A program made the position numbers and the translations under genes. Source: an uncultured Sutterella sp. (GTDB lineage Bacteria > Pseudomonadota > Gammaproteobacteria > Burkholderiales > Burkholderiaceae_F). Taken from it: a DNA stretch of 39,215 bases. The notes under the pieces are model-generated. The model was given only the letters and a program-made list of their open reading frames with translations, had not been told where the DNA came from and did no database searches. This document shows positions 7,886 to 15,868 of the stretch, one piece after another. Location: assembly GCA_900544335.1 (NCBI GenBank), contig UQUS01000015.1, forward strand, positions 1 to 39,215, read 5' to 3'. The first letter of the stretch is position 1; every line of letters starts with the position of its first letter.

Positions 7886-9298
7886 ATGACGACACCGGTT
7901 GAAGTAATCAAACTGATTGAAGACAACGACGTCAAGTTCGTCGACTTGCGTATTACGGATACATTGGGCAAAGAGCAGCATCTGACGGTGCCGGCCTCTC
8001 ACGTAACGGAAGCCCTTTTTGAAGACGGACAGCCCTTTGACGGCTCTTCGATGATGGGCTGGAAGGGAATCGAAGCAAGCGACATGTTGCTTGTTCCCGA
8101 CCCGAATACGGCGCATATGGATCCGTTTCGCGAGCACGACACGCTCGTTTTAACGTGTGACGTTATTGAGCCCGATACCGGGAACGGGTATTCGCGTGAT
8201 CCGCGCTCGGTTGCGCATCGTGCGGAAAGCTATCTGAAATCCACAGGAATCGGCGACAAAGCGTATTTCGGGCCGGAACCCGAGTTCTTTATTTTGGACG
8301 GTGTGACGTGGGGCTGTGAGCCGCAAAACACGTTCTTTAAGATTCGTAGTGACGAAGGCGCGTGGTCCAGTCACATCGACTACGACGCCGGCAATCTCGG
8401 CCACCGTCCTCGCACCAAGCACGGATATTTGGCGCTCGCTCCCGTCGATAGTTTGACGGATATTCGCTCCGAGGCGATGACGCTTTTGGAGCAACAGGGG
8501 GTTCCTTGCGAAATCCATCACCACGAAAACGGCGGCGCCGGCCAGTGTGAAATCGGAACGCGCTTTTCTACGCTCGTGGAACGCGCCGATTGGAACCAAA
8601 TTCTCAAGTACACGGTTTGGAACGTCGCCGCTGCGTACGGCAAAACGGCCACCTTTATGCCTAAGCCCATCACCGGGGACGCGGGATCGGGTATGCATGT
8701 GAATCAGTCGATTTGGAAAGGCAGCAAGAACCTATTTGCCGGCAACGGCTATGCAGGCCTTTCGGACATGGCGCTTTACTACATCGGCGGCATCATTCGT
8801 CATGCGCGTGCCCTAAATGCGATTACTAATCCGTCGACGAACTCGTACAAGCGCCTTGTGCCGGGCTTTGAAGCGCCGGTGAAATTGGCGTACTCGGCGC
8901 GCAATCGCTCCGCCTCGATTCGCATTCCGCACGTCTCGGGAGAAAAAGCGCGTCGTGTGGAAGTGCGTTTCCCCGACCCTCTGGCTAATCCCTACCTCGC
9001 GTTCTCGGCAATGCTCATGGCAGGTCTTGACGGTATCCAAAATAAGATCGATCCGGGTGACCCGGCAACGAAGAACTTGTATGATCTGCCGCCTGAGGAA
9101 AACGCCAAGATTGCCGTCGTGTGTGCCGACTTGCAAGAGGCCGTCGATGCGCTCGATGCCGACCGCGAGTTCTTAACGCGAGGCGGAGTGTTCTCCGACG
9201 ATTTAATCGATAGTTACTTGGAGTTAAAGTGTCGCGAGATTTCGCAGTACCGTCAGACGGTGCAGCCCTGTGAATACGCGATGTATTTCGCGCTCTAA
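7886..9298 (+). CDS. glnA: Glutamine synthetase, type I
   Basis: This 470-residue GlnA makes glutamine from glutamate, ammonia and ATP as a cytoplasmic dodecamer. The N-terminal beta-grasp domain (VKFVDLRITDTLGKEQHLTV) is followed by the catalytic domain, with DGSSMMGW, the metal-binding segments GPEPEFFI and HHHENGGAGQCEIG, the ATP-site KPITGDAGSGMHVNQS, and NRSASIRIP. The adenylylation tyrosine is Y399 in KNLYDLPPEE, so activity is probably controlled by GlnE adenylylation, as in enteric bacteria. Length is standard. The ATG has AGAGG upstream. It is followed after 27 bp by ntrB and ntrC, the usual nitrogen-regulated arrangement. Confidence 0.97.
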   Translation: MTTPVEVIKLIEDNDVKFVDLRITDTLGKEQHLTVPASHVTEALFEDGQPFDGSSMMGWKGIEASDMLLVPDPNTAHMDPFREHDTLVLTCDVIEPDTGNGYSRDPRSVAHRAESYLKSTGIGDKAYFGPEPEFFILDGVTWGCEPQNTFFKIRSDEGAWSSHIDYDAGNLGHRPRTKHGYLALAPVDSLTDIRSEAMTLLEQQGVPCEIHHHENGGAGQCEIGTRFSTLVERADWNQILKYTVWNVAAAYGKTATFMPKPITGDAGSGMHVNQSIWKGSKNLFAGNGYAGLSDMALYYIGGIIRHARALNAITNPSTNSYKRLVPGFEAPVKLAYSARNRSASIRIPHVSGEKARRVEVRFPDPLANPYLAFSAMLMAGLDGIQNKIDPGDPATKNLYDLPPEENAKIAVVCADLQEAVDALDADREFLTRGGVFSDDLIDSYLELKCREISQYRQTVQPCEYAMYFAL

Positions 9299-9325
9299 CG
9301 AACACGGAATAAGGCTAAAGGACCA

Positions 9326-10402
9326 ATGAGACCGGATAGCGCAAAGCTTTTAAGCCAGTCTCTTGCGACGGGCGTTGTTCTCATGGACAACGACGGGCTC
9401 ATCCTTTGGTGCAATGAGGCAGCCGAGACCCTTTTCGGCGCTTCGGGTAAGAACCTCATTGGGACTGATGCGTCGCAGTTTTTCCCGCCTTTAAAGACGT
9501 GGATTCGGGCGCTACATGCCGATGCTGAAAAGGCCTCGCTTTGCAGTGCTCTCGTGCGGCTAAGTCCCGTGGCAGGCACTCCGAAAAGTTCGGTACTTGC
9601 CGTTCTTTCGGTCCCGGAGCCCGGAAAGCTTCTTTTGGAAATGAGCGAGGCCGAACAAGCTTTTACCTTGGATCGCCAGGAACAAAAAGAGGGATTAAAT
9701 GACGCAAGTCGCGTTCTCTTACGCAACCTGGCGCACGAGATAAAAAACCCCTTAGGGGGCATTCGCGGAGCGGCGCAGCTTCTTGAGACCGAACTTCCCG
9801 ATCCTGCTCTTCGGGAATTTACCGGGGTCATTATTCGCGAGGCCGATCGCTTGCGTGCGCTTGTCGATCGCCTTTTGGAGCCCTATCGAGACGAACGACA
9901 CGTAACAAACGTGAACTTACATGAGATTCTCGAGAGCGTGCGTAATCTCGTGTCAGCTGAGTTTCCCGCCGGCCTTACGGTTGTGCGCGATTACGATGTG
10001 TCGGTTCCGACATTTGAGGCCGATCGCGAGCAACTGACGCAAATTTTTTTAAACCTCATGCGCAATGCCGCACAAGCGATGGAAAAAGGCATTGCCGCCG
10101 GTTCGGCTCGCATTACGCTTAAAACCCGGGTGGCGCGCGGCGTTGTGATTCGGCGTCGCCGTTGCCGCTTGGCGGTTGTCATCGACGTTATTGATAACGG
10201 CCCGGGTATTGACCCTGCAATCCGCGAAAAAATCTTTTATCCGCTAGTCACCACTCGAGCGCACGGCACGGGCCTGGGTCTTTCGATTGTTCGTACCTAT
10301 GCCGAGCGTAACGGAGGCGAAGTGGAACTTGAAAGCGAAGCAGGACGCACGGATTTTCGGATTGTCTTGCCGCTTGACGGTCCGCACGAAGGGAGACAGT
10401 GA
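9326..10402 (+). CDS. ntrB: Nitrogen regulation sensor histidine kinase NtrB
   Basis: This 358-residue cytoplasmic kinase/phosphatase senses nitrogen status through PII proteins and controls NtrC. A PAS-like N-terminal domain (about 10-110) is followed by the dimerisation/phosphoacceptor helix with H137 in LAHEIKNPLGG. The HATPase domain has the N box (NLMRNAAQAM), G1 (DNGPGI) and G2 (HGTGLGLSI). No transmembrane segments are seen, as expected for NtrB. The ATG is preceded by AAAGGA. The stop codon overlaps the ntrC start by one base. The catalytic domain contains a short Arg-rich insertion (VIRRRRCRL) before the second G box, seen in other NtrB proteins. Confidence 0.95.
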   Translation: MRPDSAKLLSQSLATGVVLMDNDGLILWCNEAAETLFGASGKNLIGTDASQFFPPLKTWIRALHADAEKASLCSALVRLSPVAGTPKSSVLAVLSVPEPGKLLLEMSEAEQAFTLDRQEQKEGLNDASRVLLRNLAHEIKNPLGGIRGAAQLLETELPDPALREFTGVIIREADRLRALVDRLLEPYRDERHVTNVNLHEILESVRNLVSAEFPAGLTVVRDYDVSVPTFEADREQLTQIFLNLMRNAAQAMEKGIAAGSARITLKTRVARGVVIRRRRCRLAVVIDVIDNGPGIDPAIREKIFYPLVTTRAHGTGLGLSIVRTYAERNGGEVELESEAGRTDFRIVLPLDGPHEGRQ

Positions 10403-11826
10403 TGCCGTCGATTTGGATTGCCGACGATGACCGTTCGATTCGCTGGGTTCTAGGTAAAGCCTTAGAGCGCGAAGGGGTAGATTATCGTCTCTTTGAAGAT
10501 GCTGCGTCCGTCATACAAGCACTTGATAGTGAGCCCCCGGCGGTGTTGGTGACCGATATTCGCATGCCCGGCATGACGGGAACCGACCTCTTGCGTCGCG
10601 TCAAAGAAAAATATCCGGAACTTCCCGTCATCATCATGACGGCCTTCGGCGATTTGGAAAGCGCCGTGACGGCCTTTGAGGGGGGGGCCTACGAGTACCT
10701 TGCCAAACCCTTTGATATCACGGCCGCTGTGAGTTTAATTAAGCGCGCCAGTGAAGAAGCGTGCCGCAACGACCCTGAGCCCAAAGAGCAAGCCCCGGCA
10801 CTTGTCTCGGAAATCGTCGGGCAGTCGCCTGCGATGCAAGAGCTCTTTCGAGCCATCGGGCGCCTTTCGCAAAGCCATGTGACGGTGTTGATTACGGGCG
10901 AAAGCGGTACGGGAAAAGAACTGGTTGCTCGCGCCCTTCACCGGCATAGTCCGCGCAAAAATGCTCCCTTTATTGCGATTAACACGGCGGCCATTCCCGC
11001 CGACCTATTAGAAAGCGAACTTTTCGGACACGAAAAAGGCGCTTTTACGGGTGCAAGTGAGCAACGCATCGGTCGCTTTGAACAGGCCCGAGGCGGAACG
11101 CTCTTTTTAGATGAAATCGGCGATATGCCGATGCCGATGCAAACCAAACTTTTGCGTGTTTTATCGGATGCAAGTTTTTATCGCGTGGGAGGCAAAACCC
11201 TTGTACATGCCGATGTGCGCGTCATTGCTGCTACGAACCAAAACCTAGAAGAGCGGGTGCGAGAAGGTCTTTTCCGTGAGGATTTGTATCACCGCCTTAA
11301 TGTCATTCGCTTGCGCTTGCCGCCTTTGCGTGATCGCCCCGAGGATATTCCGGCCTTAGCCGAACACTTCTTAACGCTTGCCGCTAAAAGCCTGAAGACA
11401 GAAAAAAAGCACCTCTCTCAAAAAGCCTCTGAGCGCATTGCAGTCTTTCCTTTCCCGGGCAATGTCAGGCAACTTGAAAACCTGTGTAATTACCTCACGG
11501 TTATGGCTCCCTCGCAAGTGATTGAAGCGCAGGACCTTCCCGCGGAGTTCGCTTCAGAAAATCTTCCCGATGCGCCAACTGAGGATTCGGCAGGCGGCGC
11601 CGGCGACTGGAAAGCGTCCCTGCGATGTGCCGTTGACGCTGCGCTTCATAACGGGAAAAGCAACGTGATGGATTCCTTGACGCGCGACTTTGAAACGGTG
11701 CTTTACCGGGCTGCGTTAGATCAGACGCACGGAAAGCGCATTCTCGCGGCGAAAAAACTCGGTGTCGGGCGTAACACACTCACGCGCAAACTCAAAGAAC
11801 TCGGGATTGCGGATGCCGACACGTAA
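10402..11826 (+). CDS. ntrC: Nitrogen regulation sigma-54 activator NtrC
   Basis: This 474-residue response regulator activates sigma-54 promoters under nitrogen limitation. The receiver domain (1-120) has the phosphoacceptor D52 in LVTDIRMPG and K102 in YLAKPFD. The AAA+ domain has Walker A GESGTGKE (166-173), the sigma-54-contact loop GAFTGA (213-218) and Walker B LFLDEIGD (235-241). The C-terminal Fis-type helix-turn-helix is AAKKLGVGRNTLTRKLKELG. ATG 10402 is chosen over the GTG one codon upstream because it has GGGAG at a proper distance. Its end overlaps the next gene by 14 nt. Confidence 0.97.
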   Translation: MPSIWIADDDRSIRWVLGKALEREGVDYRLFEDAASVIQALDSEPPAVLVTDIRMPGMTGTDLLRRVKEKYPELPVIIMTAFGDLESAVTAFEGGAYEYLAKPFDITAAVSLIKRASEEACRNDPEPKEQAPALVSEIVGQSPAMQELFRAIGRLSQSHVTVLITGESGTGKELVARALHRHSPRKNAPFIAINTAAIPADLLESELFGHEKGAFTGASEQRIGRFEQARGGTLFLDEIGDMPMPMQTKLLRVLSDASFYRVGGKTLVHADVRVIAATNQNLEERVREGLFREDLYHRLNVIRLRLPPLRDRPEDIPALAEHFLTLAAKSLKTEKKHLSQKASERIAVFPFPGNVRQLENLCNYLTVMAPSQVIEAQDLPAEFASENLPDAPTEDSAGGAGDWKASLRCAVDAALHNGKSNVMDSLTRDFETVLYRAALDQTHGKRILAAKKLGVGRNTLTRKLKELGIADADT

Positions 11827-12841
11827 CATCGCTTCCATCGGTCAAATCGAGCACGACTTGCGTCTTTCAGGCGCCAAGAGCTCGCACATTCGTCAGATTT
11901 TTCGGGCGTGGTTCGGACGCGCTTCGTGGGACGCTCCGGCCTGGGGCGCCTACCCGAAGTCGTTACGAGAAATAATCCCGACCTTGCAAGAGAACCTCGA
12001 CTCGTTCGGACATGTGATTGTCGCGCAGGGTAAGGGCGTTACTCGTAAGCTTTTAATCGGCCTACAGGACGGGCAGTGCGTGGAAACGGTAATACTCCCG
12101 CGCGATGCGCTTTGCGTTTCCACTCAGGTCGGGTGCGCCGTCGGATGCCTATTTTGCTCAACGGGAAAAAACGGTCTCATTCGTCAACTGACAAGTGCCG
12201 AAATCGTCTTTCAGGTGCGTGAGGCGTTGCGTATCAATCCGCGCCTTAAAAAGGTGGTTTTCATGGGCATGGGCGAGCCGTCGCACAACCTTAAAAACGT
12301 CGCCGAGGCCGTGCGGTTCTTGGGGGATGCTCTTGGAATGGCTCACAAGGAGATTGTGATCTCTTCTGTCGGTGACAGGCGTCTTTTTGATGCTATGCCG
12401 ACTTGGTCCGTAAAACCGGCCTTTGCGTTAAGCCTTCATACGACAGATGAAGCGAAACGCAGGCGCCTTTTGCCGCATGCGCCCGATATTCCCGTGGAAG
12501 AACTTATCGAAAGAACCCTTGAGTACGCACAAAACACCAAGTACCCGGCGCAAATCGAGTGGACGCTGATTGAAGGCGTTAACGATAGTAAGGAGGACGT
12601 TAAGCGCCTTGCCGAGCTCTTAGATCCGCGCCTTGCGATGGTCAATTTCATTGCCGTCAACGCCGTTGCAGGTTCGCCTTTTAAGCGACCTGCGCCCTCG
12701 CACATGCAAGACCTTATTACGATTTTGCGCGAAAAGGGTTTTGTGGCAACGCTTCGCGAAAGCGCTGCGCAAGAGATCGAAGGCGGGTGCGGCCAGTTGC
12801 GCGCCCGCGTGTTAGGAGAAACCGAACATGGCACGCCGTAA
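11813..12841 (+). CDS. RlmN/Cfr-family radical SAM RNA methyltransferase
   Basis: This 342-residue protein belongs to the family that methylates C2 of adenosine in 23S rRNA (and tRNA). The radical SAM cysteines are C108-x3-C112-x2-C115 (QVGCAVGCLFCSTGK), the GMGEP motif is present, and C326 in GGCGQLRARV corresponds to the methyl-carrying C-terminal cysteine. It is shorter than typical RlmN (about 370-390 residues). It has SSVGDRRLFDAM where canonical RlmN has an STSGV-type sequence, so it may be a paralogue rather than the housekeeping rlmN. No symbol is assigned for that reason. The start at ATG 11813 overlaps ntrC by 14 nt. The longer frame from 11762 is unlikely. Confidence 0.85.
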   Translation: MPTRNIASIGQIEHDLRLSGAKSSHIRQIFRAWFGRASWDAPAWGAYPKSLREIIPTLQENLDSFGHVIVAQGKGVTRKLLIGLQDGQCVETVILPRDALCVSTQVGCAVGCLFCSTGKNGLIRQLTSAEIVFQVREALRINPRLKKVVFMGMGEPSHNLKNVAEAVRFLGDALGMAHKEIVISSVGDRRLFDAMPTWSVKPAFALSLHTTDEAKRRRLLPHAPDIPVEELIERTLEYAQNTKYPAQIEWTLIEGVNDSKEDVKRLAELLDPRLAMVNFIAVNAVAGSPFKRPAPSHMQDLITILREKGFVATLRESAAQEIEGGCGQLRARVLGETEHGTP

Positions 12842-13301
12842 ACAGAAAATCAGTCGCGAAAAATCCCGCACGATGTGGCTTGCGTGGAGCGCCTGGCTTT
12901 TCATCGGAGGTATTTTCGTCTTTGAAGACACGCAAGGGGGAACGGGGTGGCTTACCTGGACCTTAACGGCGCCCTTTTGGCTTGCCTTTGTCGTTTGGCC
13001 CTTCCTTTGGGGGTATTTAGCCACACGACGCAATCCCGACTACGTTGAAATTGACGATGATATTCGCACCGATGACAGTGTCTGTCGTCTGGTGCAAAAA
13101 GACGGCGTTCGGTATGCGGAAAAAGCTTCTCTTTTGTCGGCCTTTGATATCCGAGGAGCTCTTCCGACACAAACTTTAGCGGGCGGCACGGAAGAATTTG
13201 TTCCGATTGAGGCCTTGCGAAAGGCCGCTAAAGAGAACAAGAAACTTGCTGCGTGGCTTGCCGTTGTCGATTCGATTGCCTCGCCCCGTTGCTACTACTA
13301 A
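12828..13301 (+). CDS. Small membrane protein of unknown function
   Basis: This is a 157-residue protein I do not recognise. A basic N-terminus (MARRKQKISREKSR) leads into two hydrophobic segments, about residues 16-33 and 42-65, joined by a short loop. A soluble, charged C-terminal part of about 90 residues then presumably faces the cytoplasm. A good AGGAGA lies upstream of the ATG, within the end of the preceding methyltransferase gene, and the two overlap by 14 nt. It is therefore probably the last gene of the glnA-ntrBC run. It ends 2 bp from the convergent tolA stop codon. Confidence 0.75.
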   Translation: MARRKQKISREKSRTMWLAWSAWLFIGGIFVFEDTQGGTGWLTWTLTAPFWLAFVVWPFLWGYLATRRNPDYVEIDDDIRTDDSVCRLVQKDGVRYAEKASLLSAFDIRGALPTQTLAGGTEEFVPIEALRKAAKENKKLAAWLAVVDSIASPRCYY

Positions 13302-13303
13302 CC

Positions 13304-14155
13304 CTAGCGGCTGCTTTCCACGGGGTCAAACGTAATCTGAATGGTCCTCGGAAGAACCTTTCCGGCCTCGGCTGGCGGGAAGGGATTGCACCACCGGATG
13401 GCGCTTTCTACCGCCGCATCGAAAGCCGGAAGGCCCGAACTTTTCTCTAAGGTCGGGGGTTTAGCCTGTGAGCCGTCGGGCAGTAGGTAAACCGTGTAGA
13501 CCGCCTGGCGCTCGCCGCTCTTAAGACCCGGCGGCACTTGGAAGATAATCCGCGGACGGAGCATGGCAATCACTTTGGCCACGTAATTGGCTTGTCCGGA
13601 CGTGCCGGCATTGGGGGTGGTTACACGCATGTCCCCGGTTGTTTTCCCGACGCGTTCAGCGTTTTTCACAGGAGCTGCGCCGAGAATACGCGCAAGTTCC
13701 TCTTTCCTTAGTTCTTCTTGGCGCCGTTTTTCTGCTTCTTCGCGTTTCTTTTTGGCTTCTAGGGCGCGCTTTTGTTCCTCAAGGCGACGCGCTTCTTGAA
13801 GCTTCTTGCGCGCGAGTTCCTCAAGTTTCTTTTGCTTTTCTTCTTCCGCAATGCGAATTTGCGCCTCGCGGTCGATGCGCTCCTGAATCTCTTCGGGTGT
13901 GGGCTTGGTAATCGGCGTCTCTTCGGGCGCGACTTTTTCCTGAGGCTTAGGCGTCAGCGCCTCGGCACTTGCGTTTTCCGGCGCCCAAAGCTCGGCGGTA
14001 AATGTCACGGGTTCCGTGTTCCACTGAAAGACCGTGATCAGTCCGAAGATTAAAACCGCGTGCGCAACAAGCGCCGCAACAAACCCTAAGGGCTTGTCGG
14101 TGATGCGCTCGTTTTTGGCCTTTAAAGGCGTCGCGGTTTTCTTCTCGTCAGCCAT
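13304..14155 (-). CDS. tolA: TolA, Tol-Pal energy transducer
   Basis: This 283-residue protein would link the TolQR proton channel to the outer membrane during cell division. A short cytoplasmic N-terminus precedes one transmembrane helix (about 24-43). A periplasmic region rich in Lys, Glu, Arg and Ala follows (about 85-160, long alpha-helix or coiled coil). The C-terminal globular domain (about 190-283) is of the TolA/TonB fold (YTVYLLPDGSQAKPPTLEKS, then FDAAVESAIRW). The position after tolQ-tolR and the charged helix favour TolA over TonB. No tolB or pal follows; the operon ends against a convergent gene. Confidence 0.88.
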   Translation of the reverse strand: MADEKKTATPLKAKNERITDKPLGFVAALVAHAVLIFGLITVFQWNTEPVTFTAELWAPENASAEALTPKPQEKVAPEETPITKPTPEEIQERIDREAQIRIAEEEKQKKLEELARKKLQEARRLEEQKRALEAKKKREEAEKRRQEELRKEELARILGAAPVKNAERVGKTTGDMRVTTPNAGTSGQANYVAKVIAMLRPRIIFQVPPGLKSGERQAVYTVYLLPDGSQAKPPTLEKSSGLPAFDAAVESAIRWCNPFPPAEAGKVLPRTIQITFDPVESSR

Positions 14156-14165
14156 CGCTTATTTC

Positions 14166-14594
14166 CTAGCGCTTGGTGTTTTCTAGTTGCAGGGCAAGAC
14201 CGACGCGCGCGACATCGGCTTTTTGCAGCGTCTTCATCACGTCGATGACTTTGCCGTAATTGACGTCTTTGTCGGCAGCAATGACAACGGGTGTGGTTTG
14301 AAGCGAGCCCTGCGATTTGACGCGTTCAACAAGGGTTCCGATTGTCACGGGCACCAGACTTTTTCCTGCGCGAACCGAGATTTTCCCGTCCGTGTGCACG
14401 ACAACTTCCACGGGTTTGTCGGGTGCTTTGCTCGCTTTTTGCACACTCGGCAGATTGACGACCGAGGGATTGACAAAGGGAGCCGCGACCATGAGGATGA
14501 CGACCAAAACGAGCATGACGTCGATGTACGGCACCACGTTCATCTCGCTCATCATGCGTCGGCGCGTGTGTTTGCCAAGAGACCTTAAGGACAT
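14166..14594 (-). CDS. tolR: TolR, Tol-Pal proton channel subunit
   Basis: This is a 142-residue ExbD/TolR-family protein with a single transmembrane helix (about 22-42). It carries the essential membrane aspartate D25 in NVVPYIDVMLVL, preceded by the conserved MSEMN. The C-terminal periplasmic domain (VEVVVHTDGKISV, KDVNYGKVIDVMKTLQKA) is typical. It lies between tolQ (16 bp upstream) and tolA (10 bp downstream) in the same orientation, with a GGAGG upstream of its ATG. The fold alone would also fit ExbD; the ybgC-tolQ-tolR-tolA order decides the name. Confidence 0.92.
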   Translation of the reverse strand: MSLRSLGKHTRRRMMSEMNVVPYIDVMLVLVVILMVAAPFVNPSVVNLPSVQKASKAPDKPVEVVVHTDGKISVRAGKSLVPVTIGTLVERVKSQGSLQTTPVVIAADKDVNYGKVIDVMKTLQKADVARVGLALQLENTKR

Positions 14595-14610
14595 AGTGAC
14601 CTCCTCGCGC

Positions 14611-15276
14611 TTAGCGCTGGCGCGCCAGAATGTTCATGAATTCTTCCGAGAAACTATCAAATCGATTCGTAATACGGTCAAGACGTGTGGCAAAGGTGTT
14701 GTAGGCGGCCGTGGCCGGAATGGCGGCAAATAGACCGATGGCCGTTGCCACAAGTGCCTCGGCAATGCCCGGGGCCACGACGGCAAGCGAGACGTTTTCT
14801 AAGGTCGATAGGCCCGTAAAGGCATTCATGATGCCCCAGACCGTCCCGAAGAGGCCGATGTACGGGGACACAGATCCGATGGAGGCTAAAAGGGGAAGCC
14901 CGCGCTCCAAATCGTCGATTTCACGCTGAAAGGCCGCACTCATGCCGCGACGCACGCCCGAGAGCATTTCGGCTTCCGGCTTGTCCGAAAGCTTTAAAAA
15001 CTCGGTCATACCGGCCACGAAGATACGCTCTTCGGAACTCGTGCGATTGGTGCGCGAGGTCGCTGTCTCCAGGAGCTTGGTTAAATTGGCTCCCGACCAG
15101 AAGCGCTGCTCGAACTCGTCGGTTTGACGCAACGTGCGCGAGAGCACGATCCATTTACTGAAAATCGTCGCCCAACTGGCCAGACTTGCGATCACCAAAA
15201 TCGCGAGTACACACTGAACGACAGGAGAGGCATTCATCACCAAGGTGACAATGGACATATCAGCGGAAGCATTCAT
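14611..15276 (-). CDS. tolQ: TolQ, Tol-Pal proton channel subunit
   Basis: This is a 221-residue MotA/TolQ/ExbB-family membrane protein. One N-terminal transmembrane helix (about 16-38) is followed by a cytoplasmic loop. A helical hairpin then carries the conserved LLASIGSVSPYIGLFGTVWG and PGIAEALVATAIGLFAAIPA segments. With TolR it forms the proton-driven motor that energises TolA. Its ATG overlaps the ybgC stop codon (ATGA, 15273-15276), so the two are translationally coupled. The length is normal. Confidence 0.94.
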   Translation of the reverse strand: MNASADMSIVTLVMNASPVVQCVLAILVIASLASWATIFSKWIVLSRTLRQTDEFEQRFWSGANLTKLLETATSRTNRTSSEERIFVAGMTEFLKLSDKPEAEMLSGVRRGMSAAFQREIDDLERGLPLLASIGSVSPYIGLFGTVWGIMNAFTGLSTLENVSLAVVAPGIAEALVATAIGLFAAIPATAAYNTFATRLDRITNRFDSFSEEFMNILARQR

Positions 15277-15704
15277 GATTGTTCGTCCTCCGATGTAAGG
15301 TAAGACTTAAAGAGCGTAAGAGTGTCCGGGGAAAAGGCAACGGGGTGCCCGGTGAGCGTATCGACATAGCCTAAACGCACGTTAGCTGTCGTTAATAGCG
15401 TTTGATTGCGCCAAACGGTTTGCTCAACCACAAACGAGGCGGTTTTAAGGGCAATTAAACGCGTGCGTACCGTCACGGTGTCATCCAAATGCGCCGGGCG
15501 CTTGTAGGCAATTGTCAGATTGGCGACAACGAGAGCACGGTGGCTTTCCGTTAGGAGCGCATCTTGGTTTAGCCCCAAGGATCTGGCCCACTCCGAGCGG
15601 GCGCGCTCCATCCAACGGATGTAATTGGCGTGGTAAACGATGCCGCTTGCATCGGTATCTTCCCAATAGACCCGCGTTGTCAGTGAAGGAATCGGATTTG
15701 TCAT
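15273..15704 (-). CDS. ybgC: YbgC-type acyl-CoA thioesterase
   Basis: This is a 143-residue hotdog-fold thioesterase of the Tol-Pal-associated YbgC/4-hydroxybenzoyl-CoA family. The active-site segment is at the N-terminus, YWEDTDASGIVYHANYIRWM, with the catalytic Asp in DASG and the HAN motif. YbgC hydrolyses acyl-CoA thioesters and is linked to phospholipid metabolism. As in many proteobacteria it is the first gene of the tol operon. No strong ribosome-binding site is seen before ATG 15704. It diverges from the peptide transporter gene on its right. Confidence 0.93.
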   Translation of the reverse strand: MTNPIPSLTTRVYWEDTDASGIVYHANYIRWMERARSEWARSLGLNQDALLTESHRALVVANLTIAYKRPAHLDDTVTVRTRLIALKTASFVVEQTVWRNQTLLTTANVRLGYVDTLTGHPVAFSPDTLTLFKSYLTSEDEQS

Positions 15705-15779
15705 GCTCAGTGAAAAAGAGTTTCCCGAAAGGCAACGTAAAAAAGAAAAGCACGCCGCCTGTTCTTAAAGCCGGCGTCA

Positions 15780-15808
15780 TTGCAATCGGGCCAAAGCGAA
15801 AGTATATT
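15780..15808 (+). promoter_or_regulatory. Sigma-70 promoter of the peptide transporter operon
   Basis: TTGCAA (15780-15785) and TATATT (15803-15808) are separated by exactly 17 bp and lie about 60 bp upstream of the GTG start of the binding-protein gene. It is a good vegetative-type promoter by eye. Confidence 0.6.
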
Positions 15809-15868
15809 GAATAGCCGTGTGTTTTTGTTTGCAAAACCGTTTGATTTTGTCAACGTGCCGGGGGAAGC

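Noticed and set aside
13304..14155. TonB instead of TolA
   Set aside because: The long Lys/Glu/Ala helix and the ybgC-tolQ-tolR context fit TolA; TonB usually has a Pro-rich linker and other neighbours.
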